A stretch of DNA of 64,000 bases from Pseudomonas sp. MYb327. Its GTDB lineage: Bacteria > Pseudomonadota > Gammaproteobacteria > Pseudomonadales > Pseudomonadaceae. Both the position numbers and the translations under genes were made by a program. The stretch lies in NCBI RefSeq assembly GCF_040438925.1, contig NZ_CP159258.1:3300001-3364000 (forward strand). Direction: 5' to 3'. Positions 19,519-28,071 of the stretch are shown in pieces (position 1 is the stretch's first letter; every line of letters starts with the position of its first letter). Under the pieces are notes generated by a model. The model searched no databases. It was not told the DNA's origin and saw only the letters and a program-made list of their open reading frames with translations.

Positions 19519-20495
19519 CTAACGTATCTTAACCACAAGCTTGCCCACCGCCTTGCGCATGCGTAGCGCTTCGAGCGCATCGCCTGCGCTAGCCAATGCG
19601 TAGCACTGTGAAACCAATGGACGCAGCTTGCCTTCAGCGTGCCAGGCAAACAGCTTTCGATAGTTGGCCTGGTTTTCTTGCGGCTGGTGCTGGGTGAAAG
19701 CCCCCCAGAACACGCCCAGGACCGCCGCGCCCTTGAGCAAAGTGAGGTTGACCGGCAATTGTGGAATGCGCCCGCTGGCAAAACCGATCACTAACAAGCG
19801 GCCATTCCAGGCAATAGCTCGTATCGCTTGATCGAACAAATCGCCCCCACCGGATCGAAGATCACATCGGCACCACGGCCTTCGGTCAGCGCATTGACCT
19901 GCTCTTTGAGGCTGCCCTTTCCATAACAGATCAGCTCGTGGGCCCCTGCTGTCCGGGTAACTTCAAGTTTCTGCTTACTGCTGGCGGCCGCAATGACATG
20001 TGCCCCCATCGCCCAGCCGATCTCCACGGCAGCAAGGCCCACACCACCAGAAGCGCCCAGCACCAACAAAGTTTCGCCCTTTTGCAGCCTGGCACGCTGA
20101 CACAGGGCATGCATCGACGTGCCATAGGTCACACCGAACCCTGCTGCGCCGGCAAAGTCCATGCTGGCCGGCATTGACATTACCTGTTTTGCCTGTACCA
20201 CGACCTGCTCGGCGAAACTGCCCCAGCCGGTCAATGCCATGACTTTGTCACCCGGGTGAAGATGACTAACGCCGGCCCCCACCGCGGCCACTACACCAGC
20301 TGCCTCGCCTCCCGGGGCAAAGGGAAATGGCGGCTTGATCTGGTACTTGCCTTCAATCAGCAAGGTATCGGGAAAGTTAACGCCGGCCATGTGCACATCT
20401 ATTAGAACTTCGTCGCTCCCGGGTACAGGGCTCGCGATATCTTCCAGAACCAGGCTGTCGGCGGTGCCGAATGCTTTGCACAGCAGCGCTTTCAT
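19519..20495 (-). pseudogene. NADPH:quinone oxidoreductase family gene, split by a one-base frameshift
   Basis: A zinc-free medium-chain dehydrogenase normally near 325 residues. The first part (20495 to about 19845) has MKALLCKAFGTADSLVLEDI, FPFAPGGEAAGVV and the Rossmann loop LLVLGASGGVGLAAVEIG. It runs to GRGADVIFDPVG, then loses frame. The rest continues in another frame from LFDQAIRAIAWNGRLLVIGF to the end at 19519. The break falls at a run of five C (19844-19848); six would restore GGDLFDQ. Both halves are otherwise intact, so this is either a recent mutation or a homopolymer reading error. It is first gene before panC and divergent from the enoyl-CoA hydratase. Confidence 0.85.
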
Positions 20496-20530
20496 AAGTA
20501 TTCCATGTCGGTGTGGGTACTAGCCAGACA

Positions 20531-20553
20531 ATAACTGTCATACCATCAGTTAT
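20531..20553. promoter_or_regulatory. Island operator 1 (palindrome)
   Basis: ATAACTG and CAGTTAT, exact inverted arms with a 9-base spacer, lie 35 bp from the quinone oxidoreductase start and 27 bp from the enoyl-CoA hydratase start, in their shared divergent spacer. It is the most symmetrical member of the nine-site set. Confidence 0.75.
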
Positions 20554-20579
20554 ACCCACCTACGACACTGGAAGCAATC

Positions 20580-21356
20580 ATGACCGAAGAAGTCATCTAT
20601 CAGCACCTGAATGGCGGTATTGCGCTGATCACACTCAATCGTCCGAATAAGCGCAATGCTATCAACGTCAGCGCTTCACAAACCCTCGCCCGCTTGGTCG
20701 AAGAGACTGAAGCCAACCCTGACATCCGCGTCGTGGTCCTGACAGGTACCGGGCCTCTGGCGTTTTGCGCAGGTGCCGACCTCGACGACATCGCCGCCGG
20801 TATCGGCGAACAGATCGCCGTCAACCAATCCGGCATGTGTGGCCTGATTCATGCCGAGCGACGCAAACCCTGGATTGCTGCCGTTCGTGGCGCGGCACTT
20901 GGCGGTGGTACTGAGCTGGCGCTGGCCTGTGACCTGATCATTGCGGGCAACAATGCCAACTTCACCTTGCCCGAGGTCAAGCGCGGGTTGATCGCCGGCG
21001 CTGGCGGTATCTATCGACTGATCCGGCGCATTGCACCGGCCGTTGCGATGGAGTTGCTATTGACCGGCAATCGACTTGAAGCCGAACGCGCAAAAGCACT
21101 CGGCCTGATCAACCAGTCAGTGGACGATGAACTCGTGCTGGAGGCTGCCCTTCAACTGGCACGGCAAATCGCTGCCAATGCACCACTGGCCGTTCAGGAG
21201 ACTCTGATGGTAGCGCGCCAGGCACTGGCACTCGGAGAGTCGCAATTACGCCTTGATGTCGAAGCCGCGGGTTTGAGGTTACAGGCATCTGAGGATGTGC
21301 AGATTGGCGTGCGTGCATTTCATGAAAAACGTACGCCCGAATGGAAAGGCAGATAG
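20580..21356 (+). CDS. Enoyl-CoA hydratase/isomerase family protein
   Basis: A 258-residue crotonase-fold protein. The oxyanion-hole segments are GTGPLAFCAGADLDDI (about residues 56-70) and AVRGAALGGGTELALACD (about 100-117); PEVKRGLIAGAGG supplies a glutamate at the usual catalytic site. Such enzymes hydrate or isomerise unsaturated acyl-CoAs. It stands alone rightward under operator 1, divergent from the quinone oxidoreductase/panC unit. The exact substrate is not readable from sequence. Confidence 0.9.
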   Translation: MTEEVIYQHLNGGIALITLNRPNKRNAINVSASQTLARLVEETEANPDIRVVVLTGTGPLAFCAGADLDDIAAGIGEQIAVNQSGMCGLIHAERRKPWIAAVRGAALGGGTELALACDLIIAGNNANFTLPEVKRGLIAGAGGIYRLIRRIAPAVAMELLLTGNRLEAERAKALGLINQSVDDELVLEAALQLARQIAANAPLAVQETLMVARQALALGESQLRLDVEAAGLRLQASEDVQIGVRAFHEKRTPEWKGR

Positions 21357-21394
21357 TCATCGGTGGCACAGCGGCAAAGGGCTTCCACCACGCA

Positions 21395-21417
21395 ACAACT
21401 GACTACATGATAGTTAT
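21395..21417. promoter_or_regulatory. Island operator 2 (palindrome)
   Basis: ACAACTG-N9-TAGTTAT, matching 12 of 14 positions of the core AACTGAC-N5-GTCAGTT. It lies about 195 bp upstream of the rubredoxin gene. The rest of the 21357-21611 spacer shows no gene. Confidence 0.6.
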
Positions 21418-21611
21418 TCAGAAATCCAGGCCCCTTCGGATTGCCCCGGAGAAATAGCATTGGCGTCATTGGCAACCCATAAAAACCAAAGTTATATTAC
21501 TCAAAAGTAACGCATGAGAATCATCCCTCCTTTCACTCAAGGTGAAAAACTGACCAACAGTCAATACCACTTGTTCCGGCACGCCCAAAACATAACAAGA
21601 GGCTGATGGAA

Positions 21612-21779
21612 ATGAAGAAATGGCAGTGCTTCTTCTGTGGCTTTACCTACGACGAAAACCTGGGCTTACCTGAGGAAGGCATCTTGCCCGGGACGTTCTG
21701 GCACGACATCCCCGAGACGTGGGTCTGCCCGGAGTGCGGAGCGGCCAAGCAAGATTTCGCGATGATCGAAGCAAGCTGA
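21612..21779 (+). CDS. Rubredoxin
   Basis: A 55-residue one-iron electron carrier. It begins [15 protein letters not shown] and has the two CxxC iron-binding knuckles: CFFC near residues 6-9 and CPEC near residues 39-42. [14 protein letters not shown] is the classic second half. The start is set at 21612 with AGAGG nine bases upstream; an in-frame ATG at 21606 would add two residues and sits too close to that site. Rubredoxins of this type feed electrons to membrane hydroxylases such as AlkB, but no hydroxylase or rubredoxin reductase is in the window. It precedes a GMC oxidase and an aldehyde dehydrogenase, probably one transcript. Confidence 0.93.
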   Translation: MKKWQCFFCGFTYDENLGLPEEGILPGTFWHDIPETWVCPECGAAKQDFAMIEAS

Positions 21780-21860
21780 CCGGCTCATGTCAGCCATAAC
21801 CCTCACCGATTACCGACCCCGGCACCTGAGCCCGGTGGTCTGCCAGCGCCCAAACAGCAG

Positions 21861-21868
21861 AACAATAA
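21861..21868 (+). promoter_or_regulatory. Hfq/Crc-type motif before the GMC gene
   Basis: AACAATAA fits the AANAANAA consensus recognised by Hfq with Crc in Pseudomonas mRNAs. It is 21 bases upstream of the GMC start codon, next to the ribosome site. Confidence 0.4.
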
Positions 21869-21889
21869 AACGACCCCTGGGACAGCAAA

Positions 21890-23539
21890 ATGAATGAGCA
21901 ATACGACTACATCATAGTGGGAGCCGGCTCCGCAGGCTGCGTCTTGGCGAATCGCCTCTCGTCCCGGCACTCCGTGTCCGTACTGCTGATTGAAAGCGGC
22001 CCGGATGACACCAACGCATTGATTGCCATGCCCCGCGGCATAGGCAAATTGCTGACTCCGGGTAACCCGCATGTCTGGGATTACAAGGTTTCGCGAGCCC
22101 CCCAACAAGCTGAAGACATCTGGCTCAAAGGTCGCGCCATCGGTGGATCGAGCTCCATCAATGGCATGGTCTATGTGCGTGGTGCACCCGAAGACTATGA
22201 CGCGTGGGAAGCCGCCGGTTGCACCGGTTGGGGCTGGGACAACATGGGACGGCATTTCGTCGAGCTCGAGGACCATGCACTGGGGGCCGCACCAGAGCGA
22301 GGTATCGGAGGGCCGCTCAAGATTTCAGTTCAATCTTCAGGCGACCCACTGTGCGAAGCCGTGCTGACTGCGGGCGTGCAAGCGGGAACACCTCGAGTGG
22401 ATGATATCAACCTGGCCAACACCGCCGGGCCTGGCGGGCTGGGTTACCAAACCCAGAACATCTGGCATGGCCAGCGCTACAGTGCCGCGAAAGCCTTTCT
22501 TGATCCAGTGCGCAACCGCCCGAACCTGGACGTCCTGACACTGACCGATGTCCTGTGGATCAACTTTGAAGACAGGCGTGCAACCAGTGTGACTGTGCGT
22601 GACAGCCGGGGTGAACGCGCGATAGACGCGGGTAAGGAGATCATCGTCTGCGCCGGTGCCATTCAGTCGCCCAAATTGCTGCAGCTCTCCGGCATAGGGC
22701 CTGCCGCGCTGCTCGAGTCCCATGGCATTGCCGTGGTCAAGGATGCTCCCCAAGTGGGTCGTAACTTGCGCGAGCACTTCTTCCTTGCCATGCAGTACCG
22801 CGTGAAAAGCCACAGCCTGAATCATCGTTTTTTCGGCTTGGGCCTGCTGCGCTCCGTGTGGCAGTACTACACCGGCAGAAAAGGTCCGCTCACCCATAGC
22901 GCACATGAAATTGGCGGTTTCGTCAAAACCCGCCCCGAGCTCGACCGTCCCGACGCACAAATCGGTATTAGCCTGTACTCGCTGACTTACGGAGAAGATG
23001 AAGTCGTACCCGAAAAGCAACCCGGACTGACCTTGGGCGGCTATTTCATGCGCCCGCAAAGCCAGGGTGAGGTGTCGATTCGCTCTGCCAACCCCGATGT
23101 GCCGCCCTACATCTGCGCCAACTATCTGCAATCGGCAACCGATCGTGCGGCCGCCATTTCCATGTACCGCTGGATCCGCCAGCTTGCCTCACAACCGGCC
23201 TTGGCCCCCTATCTCGTCGGCGCGACTACACCGAGTGCCGATGCCCAAAGCGAGGAAGAAATCCTGGAAGCCTTCAAACAGTGGGGAGGCACCGCCTTCC
23301 ACGTGTCCGGCACCTGCCGCATGGGCAGCGATACCGAATCAGTATTGGACCCAAGCCTGAAGGTTCGTGGGGTATCGGGGCTCAGGGTGGTGGACACATC
23401 GATCATGCCAGCATTGATCTCAGGCAATACCAACGCCCCTGCCATGGCTATCGCTTTGCGCGCCGCCGAAATCATCGCCGCGGAACTGGCCAATCCGCAA
23501 ACCGCGACATCGGGGCACCTTACCGGGGTCGCAAACTGA
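21890..23539 (+). CDS. GMC-family FAD-dependent alcohol dehydrogenase (AlkJ/choline dehydrogenase-like)
   Basis: A 549-residue GMC oxidoreductase. The FAD dinucleotide fold is YDYIIVGAGSAGCVLANRLS at the N-terminus and GMC signature 1 is KGRAIGGSSSINGMVYVRG (about residues 81-99). The active-site His/Asn pair lies in TAFHVSGTCRMGSD and SGNTNAPAMAIALRAAEII near the C-terminus. Such enzymes pass electrons from primary alcohols to the respiratory chain. Placement between rubredoxin and an aldehyde dehydrogenase mirrors the alkG/alkJ/alkH logic, so conversion of a hydroxylated substrate to an aldehyde is inferred. Confidence 0.92.
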   Translation: MNEQYDYIIVGAGSAGCVLANRLSSRHSVSVLLIESGPDDTNALIAMPRGIGKLLTPGNPHVWDYKVSRAPQQAEDIWLKGRAIGGSSSINGMVYVRGAPEDYDAWEAAGCTGWGWDNMGRHFVELEDHALGAAPERGIGGPLKISVQSSGDPLCEAVLTAGVQAGTPRVDDINLANTAGPGGLGYQTQNIWHGQRYSAAKAFLDPVRNRPNLDVLTLTDVLWINFEDRRATSVTVRDSRGERAIDAGKEIIVCAGAIQSPKLLQLSGIGPAALLESHGIAVVKDAPQVGRNLREHFFLAMQYRVKSHSLNHRFFGLGLLRSVWQYYTGRKGPLTHSAHEIGGFVKTRPELDRPDAQIGISLYSLTYGEDEVVPEKQPGLTLGGYFMRPQSQGEVSIRSANPDVPPYICANYLQSATDRAAAISMYRWIRQLASQPALAPYLVGATTPSADAQSEEEILEAFKQWGGTAFHVSGTCRMGSDTESVLDPSLKVRGVSGLRVVDTSIMPALISGNTNAPAMAIALRAAEIIAAELANPQTATSGHLTGVAN

Positions 23540-23584
23540 ATACAGCCGCCTTCCATTGCACAACAAATAGAAAGGATGACTGCA

Positions 23585-25075
23585 ATGCCGACGCCCTTCA
23601 CCGACATAAAAAAATTTTACATCGACGGCCAATGGGTTTCCCCTTCCGAGGGCTATGAAACCATTTGCAATCCAGCGACCGAGGAAATCATTGGCCAAGC
23701 CCCTCTAGGCGGCAAACCGGAAGTCGATCTTGCCATTGCGGCTGCCCGCAACGCTTTCGATAACGGCCCCTGGCCTGCCATGCAGATGCCCGAGCGCATT
23801 GAGGCCATAAAGCGTTTTCGTGCGTCCATTATCAGCCGTCAGGACCTGATCAAGCAGCTGCTGATCGAAGAAGTCGGGGCCGTGCACATGCTGATGAACA
23901 GTGCCCAGTTCAACGGTGCTATCGAAGCCATCGACTACGCGATCGCGCTGGCGCAAAAGATCGAACCTGAACCGATCGCGATAGAGTCAAAGCCCAACCC
24001 TTTCGACCCTTCAGCACCTGACTTGCTGGGGGCCGGCGTCACTCTGTTCGAACCTTACGGCGTAGTAGTGGGTATCACCCCGTATAATTACCCTTTTCTG
24101 CTCAACATCGTAAAAGCCGTACCGGCGTTGCTCACAGGGAACACGGTGGTGATCAAACCCTCGCAATTCACGCCTTTCTCCGGCTTGCTGCTGGCCGAAA
24201 TCATCATCGAAGCGCAACTACCCAACGGCGTACTGAGTGTTGTTACCGGCGGCCCCGAAGTCGGGGCGATGCTGACCGAAGATCCGCGCGTTGACCTCAT
24301 CAGCTTTACCGGCTCCGATACCGTCGGCTCGGTCATTTTGCGTCAGTCGGCCAGCACCCTGAAGAAGGTTCACCTGGAACTGGGCGGTAAATCGGCAATG
24401 ATCGTCAGACATGACGCCGATGTGGTCAAAGCCGCGAGCCTGGCAGCCTTCAGTATTTCGCTACACGCCGGCCAGGGTTGCGCCCTGCTCACCCGCTTTC
24501 TGGTGCACAACTCCATTCGACCGGCATTCGCCGAGACCATGAAAGCGGTTCTAGCCCAGTTGAAGATCGGCGATCCACAAGATCCCAACGTGATCGTCGG
24601 TCCACTGATTCGCGAAAGTGCCCGCGCCAAGACCGAATACTATGTACAACTGGGGTTGGAGAGCGGCGCAACCCTGATCGCCGGTGGCAAGCGACCAGCC
24701 CATATTGATAAAGGCTTTTTCTACGAGCCGACCGTTTTTGACAACGTGGACAATGCATCTCGACTGGCGCAAGAGGAAGTCTTCGGGCCAATCGGCGTGA
24801 TCATCGGTTTCGACACCGATGAACAGGCGATACACATAGCTAACGATTCAAAATTTGGTCTCAGTGGTGCCGTGATGTCATCTGATCGCTCTGCTGCGTT
24901 TCGCATTGCGCAAAAACTAAGATCAGGCGGAGTTGCCATCAACGGTGGTACCGGAGACCTTTACGTCAAGGCCCCCTTTGGTGGCTACAAACACTCGGGT
25001 ATCGGACGGGAATTCGGCCCGCACTGGCTCAAAGAGTATCTGCTGGAAAAGGCCATTACCTATCCGATCGGTTAA
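23585..25075 (+). CDS. NAD(P)-dependent aldehyde dehydrogenase
   Basis: A 496-residue aldehyde dehydrogenase. Visible motifs are the NAD-binding FTGSDTVGSVI, the catalytic-glutamate motif LELGGKSAM (about residues 262-270) and the cysteine nucleophile in AGQGCALLTRFLV (about 297). The end has FGGYKHSGIGREFG. ATG 23585 has AAGGA at a proper distance; ATG 23576 abuts it and is unlikely. It starts 45 bp after the GMC gene and would oxidise the GMC product to a carboxylic acid ready for CoA activation. No terminator is obvious before the convergent CoA-transferase. Confidence 0.93.
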   Translation: MPTPFTDIKKFYIDGQWVSPSEGYETICNPATEEIIGQAPLGGKPEVDLAIAAARNAFDNGPWPAMQMPERIEAIKRFRASIISRQDLIKQLLIEEVGAVHMLMNSAQFNGAIEAIDYAIALAQKIEPEPIAIESKPNPFDPSAPDLLGAGVTLFEPYGVVVGITPYNYPFLLNIVKAVPALLTGNTVVIKPSQFTPFSGLLLAEIIIEAQLPNGVLSVVTGGPEVGAMLTEDPRVDLISFTGSDTVGSVILRQSASTLKKVHLELGGKSAMIVRHDADVVKAASLAAFSISLHAGQGCALLTRFLVHNSIRPAFAETMKAVLAQLKIGDPQDPNVIVGPLIRESARAKTEYYVQLGLESGATLIAGGKRPAHIDKGFFYEPTVFDNVDNASRLAQEEVFGPIGVIIGFDTDEQAIHIANDSKFGLSGAVMSSDRSAAFRIAQKLRSGGVAINGGTGDLYVKAPFGGYKHSGIGREFGPHWLKEYLLEKAITYPIG

Positions 25076-25140
25076 TAGCCCGAATTCGCCTGCCCCCGCA
25101 CCACGCTTAGCGCGTCGATGCGGGGCATTCACATCGTTCG

Positions 25141-26340
25141 CTAGCGAATGGCGCCTGAATCGCGCAAAGCCCTCAACTGGGCATCGGTCAAACCGATCTC
25201 GCGTAGCACTTCATCGGTGTGTTCACCAAATCCAGGGCCAGCCATGAGTCTTCCAATCGGTTGCTCATCGAATTGCGCCGGCGATACACCCACCTGGTAC
25301 TGGCTGTGTTCGTCGATATCTACCGAACTGATGAAGCCATTTTCCAACGCCTGTGGATCGGCCAGTACTTCAGCGGGGCTCTGAATCGGGGACCAGACAC
25401 CTTCCAACGTCTTGAAGCGCTCGCACCACTCTGCGTAATTACGGGTAGCGAACACTTCGTTGAGTTCGCCCACCAGTGCGCGCGAGTTGGCATGCCGTGA
25501 AGCCGCATCCTTGAAGCGCGGATCGCTGAGCAGCGCCGGCCGTTCGATATGAGCGACAAAATCCGGCCACCACTTCTCCATCAACAGGCAGATAGTCAAC
25601 CAGCGGCCGTCGCGTGTGCGGTAATTGTTGGCCAAGGCGAACGAACTGTCTTTCTGCCTCTCGATGGGAATAGTCGGTACGCCAATACTGGTAGCCAGCA
25701 GAGACTGTGACATCAAATACGTACCGACCATGTACAGCGCGTTATCGACCACTGCACCCTTGCCGGTGCGCTCGCGGCGAAACAGGGCTGCGGCAATGGC
25801 CCCTGCCAGGGTGACGCCCCCGGTAAGGTCGCCGATGGAGCCGGGTTGTTTGGGTGGTGGTTCATCCGGCAACGTCTGGTTGAACGCCGCACCGGCGCGG
25901 CACCAAGCCGTGGGGTAGTCGAACCCGCCATCGTTGGCCATGGCACCGTGCAAACCGTAGCCAGTACCGCGTGCGTAGATCAAACGCGGATTGCGCTTGA
26001 GCAAATCCTGCGGCTCGATACCCAGCTTTGCCCGCGCATCGGCACGCAAGTTGGTGAGGAACACATCGGCACCCTCGATCAATCGATACAACTGCTCTCG
26101 ACCCGCCTCCTGGGTCAGGTCCAAGGCGATGCCGCGTTTACCGCGGTTGCCGGTTTCAAAGAATGGATTGACCCGCCCGTCCGCGCCCGGCAGACGCATA
26201 TGCCGCGAAGCGTCTCCACCCTGAGCGCGCTCAACCTTGATGACATCCGCGCCCCAGTCCGCCAGCACCATCGCTGCAGCTGGCACATAGGTGTGTTCCG
26301 CAACTTCGATTACGCGTACACCGTTCATGACATCGTACAT
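25141..26340 (-). CDS. Family III CoA-transferase (CaiB/BaiF type)
   Basis: A 399-residue family III CoA-transferase, moving CoA between carboxylates without ATP. Typical regions are GVRVIEVAEHTYVPAAAMVL, ADWGADVIKVER, FETGNRGKRGIALDL and the catalytic-aspartate segment PGSIGDLTGGVTLAG (about residues 163-177). ATG 26340 has GGGAGG five bases upstream. A half operator (TAGCTGAC) lies 17-25 bp upstream, but its second half is missing. In context it could load CoA onto the acid produced by the GMC/ALDH pair; the donor is unknown. Confidence 0.92.
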   Translation of the reverse strand: MYDVMNGVRVIEVAEHTYVPAAAMVLADWGADVIKVERAQGGDASRHMRLPGADGRVNPFFETGNRGKRGIALDLTQEAGREQLYRLIEGADVFLTNLRADARAKLGIEPQDLLKRNPRLIYARGTGYGLHGAMANDGGFDYPTAWCRAGAAFNQTLPDEPPPKQPGSIGDLTGGVTLAGAIAAALFRRERTGKGAVVDNALYMVGTYLMSQSLLATSIGVPTIPIERQKDSSFALANNYRTRDGRWLTICLLMEKWWPDFVAHIERPALLSDPRFKDAASRHANSRALVGELNEVFATRNYAEWCERFKTLEGVWSPIQSPAEVLADPQALENGFISSVDIDEHSQYQVGVSPAQFDEQPIGRLMAGPGFGEHTDEVLREIGLTDAQLRALRDSGAIR

Positions 26341-26412
26341 AGCCCCTCCCGTTGGTAGCTGACACTCATGATCACGTATGCCCCCCCGGCAGTGCCAAGA
26401 CGCGGAGGCGAT

Positions 26413-27024
26413 TCACCGCGGACGCGGTGCGTAGCCCGCAAGAAAAAAGCGCACGATTTCTCTTAAGTGAGGTTCCACCTGCTCTTGCGCCAGCTGCACC
26501 CCCATTAGTCGTTCATGGGTGCGGCCCGCAAGGGTCAAAAAGATAATCGCGGCGTCGAGTGTGTTCGACATTTGCACCACACCTTTTGCGTTGAGTTGGT
26601 CGAGCCAGCCTGTCAACTGCGCCATGAAACCGCTCATGACCTCTTCACGGAAATTGATAATCAGCTGAGGAAATCTGACGCTCTCATGCGCACCTAACCG
26701 AGACATGGCCATGACACGCGGGGTACCGAGTTTGTCGTAAAACAGCAGGGCCAACTCGTAGAGCAATTGCGCGACTGGCCGATCAACCAGCAAAAAACTT
26801 AAATCGAGTTCGAAATCCCTGGAGATGTGCTCGAGCACAGCCTCAAACAACAACTCCTTGCTGGGAAAACGCCTATACAGTGCCGGCTTTGTTGTCTTCC
26901 CGGCCTCCGCGATACGACCGAGATTGGCATCGGTGTAGCCGAACTCCAGAAATTCGTCGGCGGCTGCCTGGAGCAGCGCCTCGTCCAATTCACGACGAGG
27001 CCGCCCCTTGGGTTTTACTGACAT
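26413..27024 (-). CDS. TetR-family regulator, candidate controller of the island
   Basis: A 203-residue TetR protein. The helix-turn-helix is at about residues 20-60 (LGRIAEAGKTTKPALYRRFP), followed by an all-helical ligand domain. Start 27024 (MSVKPKGRPRRELDE) has AAGGA five bases upstream; an upstream in-frame start at 27105 adds 27 residues with no family support. It is the only regulator inside the island and is placed between the CoA-transferase and SDR genes. I infer that it reads the 23-bp palindromes described at nine sites. A half-site (ACTGACAT) overlaps its own start codon. Confidence 0.9.
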   Translation of the reverse strand: MSVKPKGRPRRELDEALLQAAADEFLEFGYTDANLGRIAEAGKTTKPALYRRFPSKELLFEAVLEHISRDFELDLSFLLVDRPVAQLLYELALLFYDKLGTPRVMAMSRLGAHESVRFPQLIINFREEVMSGFMAQLTGWLDQLNAKGVVQMSNTLDAAIIFLTLAGRTHERLMGVQLAQEQVEPHLREIVRFFLAGYAPRPR

Positions 27025-27119
27025 GAAAGTCCTTCCACCATTTTGCTGTTCACCTACCCGATCAGTACCGGGCAGGTCGTTGTACGGCGCAAGGAAACTT
27101 AACATAACAGTCGGCTGTA

Positions 27120-27818
27120 TCAGGACAGGCCTACTACTGGAATGACGGCGCCGTTGAGCGCGCTGGCAGCATCACTGGCCAGGAATTGGAAAACTGCTGC
27201 CAACTGCTGCGGCGAGACCCAAAGGCTCGGATCTACATCTGGCATCGCGGCACGGTTCGCAGCGCTGTCGATGATGCTCGGGGCGACGGCATTGACGTTA
27301 ATGCCATGGCCACGCAGCTCCTGGGCCATGGATTCGGTGATCCGCGCCACGCTGCTTTTTGCTGCGCAATAGGCGCCCATCGAACCCTTGCCTGTGATGG
27401 CGGAAGCGGCCGATACGTTGATAATTTTGCCTGCGCCGGCTGCCAGCATTCCCGGCACGGTAGCGCGACAGGTGTTGAGCACGGTCGCGACGTTCAGGTC
27501 CATCATTTGCTGCCAAACAGTGCCGTCAGCGTCATGCACGTCACTTCCCATAGCAAATCCACCGGCAATGTTGCACAGCACGCCGGCCGGCCCTTTTTCC
27601 TGGAATACCTTGCCCAGCGCTGTCTGAGTCGCTGCGGTGTCGGTCAGGTCGACGACCACGAAATGCTTGTCGCCAGAGACACCCTCATAAACCGCTTGCA
27701 GCGCTTGCTCACTGCAATCGACCAACACAACCGGGCGGCCCTGCGCCAGAAAGGTTTGCGCGACAACACGGCCCACTGCACCCGCAGCGCCGGTGACCAC
27801 TACTAATGCGTCCGACAT
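27120..27818 (-). CDS. SDR-family NAD(P)-dependent oxidoreductase
   Basis: A 232-residue classical short-chain dehydrogenase. Cofactor loop TGAAGAVGRVVAQ is at residues 9-21, LCNIAGG replaces the usual NNAG, and the active site shows SAAS followed by YCAAK (Tyr about 149, Lys 153). It starts with a good AGAGGAG site and has an island operator 25-47 bp upstream. It may oxidise a ring or side-chain hydroxyl, or a 3-hydroxyacyl-CoA; the sequence does not decide. Confidence 0.9.
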   Translation of the reverse strand: MSDALVVVTGAAGAVGRVVAQTFLAQGRPVVLVDCSEQALQAVYEGVSGDKHFVVVDLTDTAATQTALGKVFQEKGPAGVLCNIAGGFAMGSDVHDADGTVWQQMMDLNVATVLNTCRATVPGMLAAGAGKIINVSAASAITGKGSMGAYCAAKSSVARITESMAQELRGHGINVNAVAPSIIDSAANRAAMPDVDPSLWVSPQQLAAVFQFLASDAASALNGAVIPVVGLS

Positions 27819-27833
27819 CTAGACTCTCCTCTT

Positions 27834-27841
27834 TTCTTGTT
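27834..27841 (-). promoter_or_regulatory. Hfq/Crc-type motif before the SDR gene
   Basis: On the mRNA strand AACAAGAA (AANAANAA type) abuts the AGAGGAG ribosome site of the SDR gene, a position where Hfq/Crc binding would block translation. Confidence 0.45.
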
Positions 27842-27842
27842 A

Positions 27843-27865
27843 ATAACTGACCATGTATCAGCTTA
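27843..27865. promoter_or_regulatory. Island operator 3 (palindrome)
   Basis: ATAACTG-N9-CAGCTTA, 12 of 14 core matches, lies 25 bp upstream of the SDR start codon in the divergent SDR/DUF35 spacer. Confidence 0.7.
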
Positions 27866-27965
27866 TACAACAGAAAAAGCGTGTTCGGCAACATCCTTAC
27901 GCCACATATCGATGAAGATCAAACATCTTATAGACGGCCTATTGCATCTTTGTTTGAGATGCTCT

Positions 27966-27988
27966 AAAAATAACAACATGTTAGTTTT
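27966..27988. promoter_or_regulatory. Island operator 4 (weak)
   Basis: AAAAATA-N9-TAGTTTT matches 11 of 14 core positions and lies 84 bp before the DUF35 gene. It gives the second arm of this divergent spacer its own site. Weaker than the others, so tentative. Confidence 0.4.
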
Positions 27989-28071
27989 GAGCGATAAATG
28001 ACTAGCGGTGGAAGCACTATGCAGGCTCAAGCATGATGTTCACTTCCTCCCCGTCAACGCTGGAGATTCTT

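Noticed and set aside
21900..21930. GGAGCCGGCTCCGCAGGC resembling a REP sequence within the island
   Set aside because: It lies inside the GMC gene and encodes the FAD-binding GAGSAG loop.
26355..26377. Possible operator upstream of the CoA-transferase (TAGCTGAC)
   Set aside because: Right half does not match; too weak to count.
27104..27123. Possible TetR autoregulatory site ATAACAG...CAG
   Set aside because: Spacing is ten rather than nine bases and both arms are imperfect.
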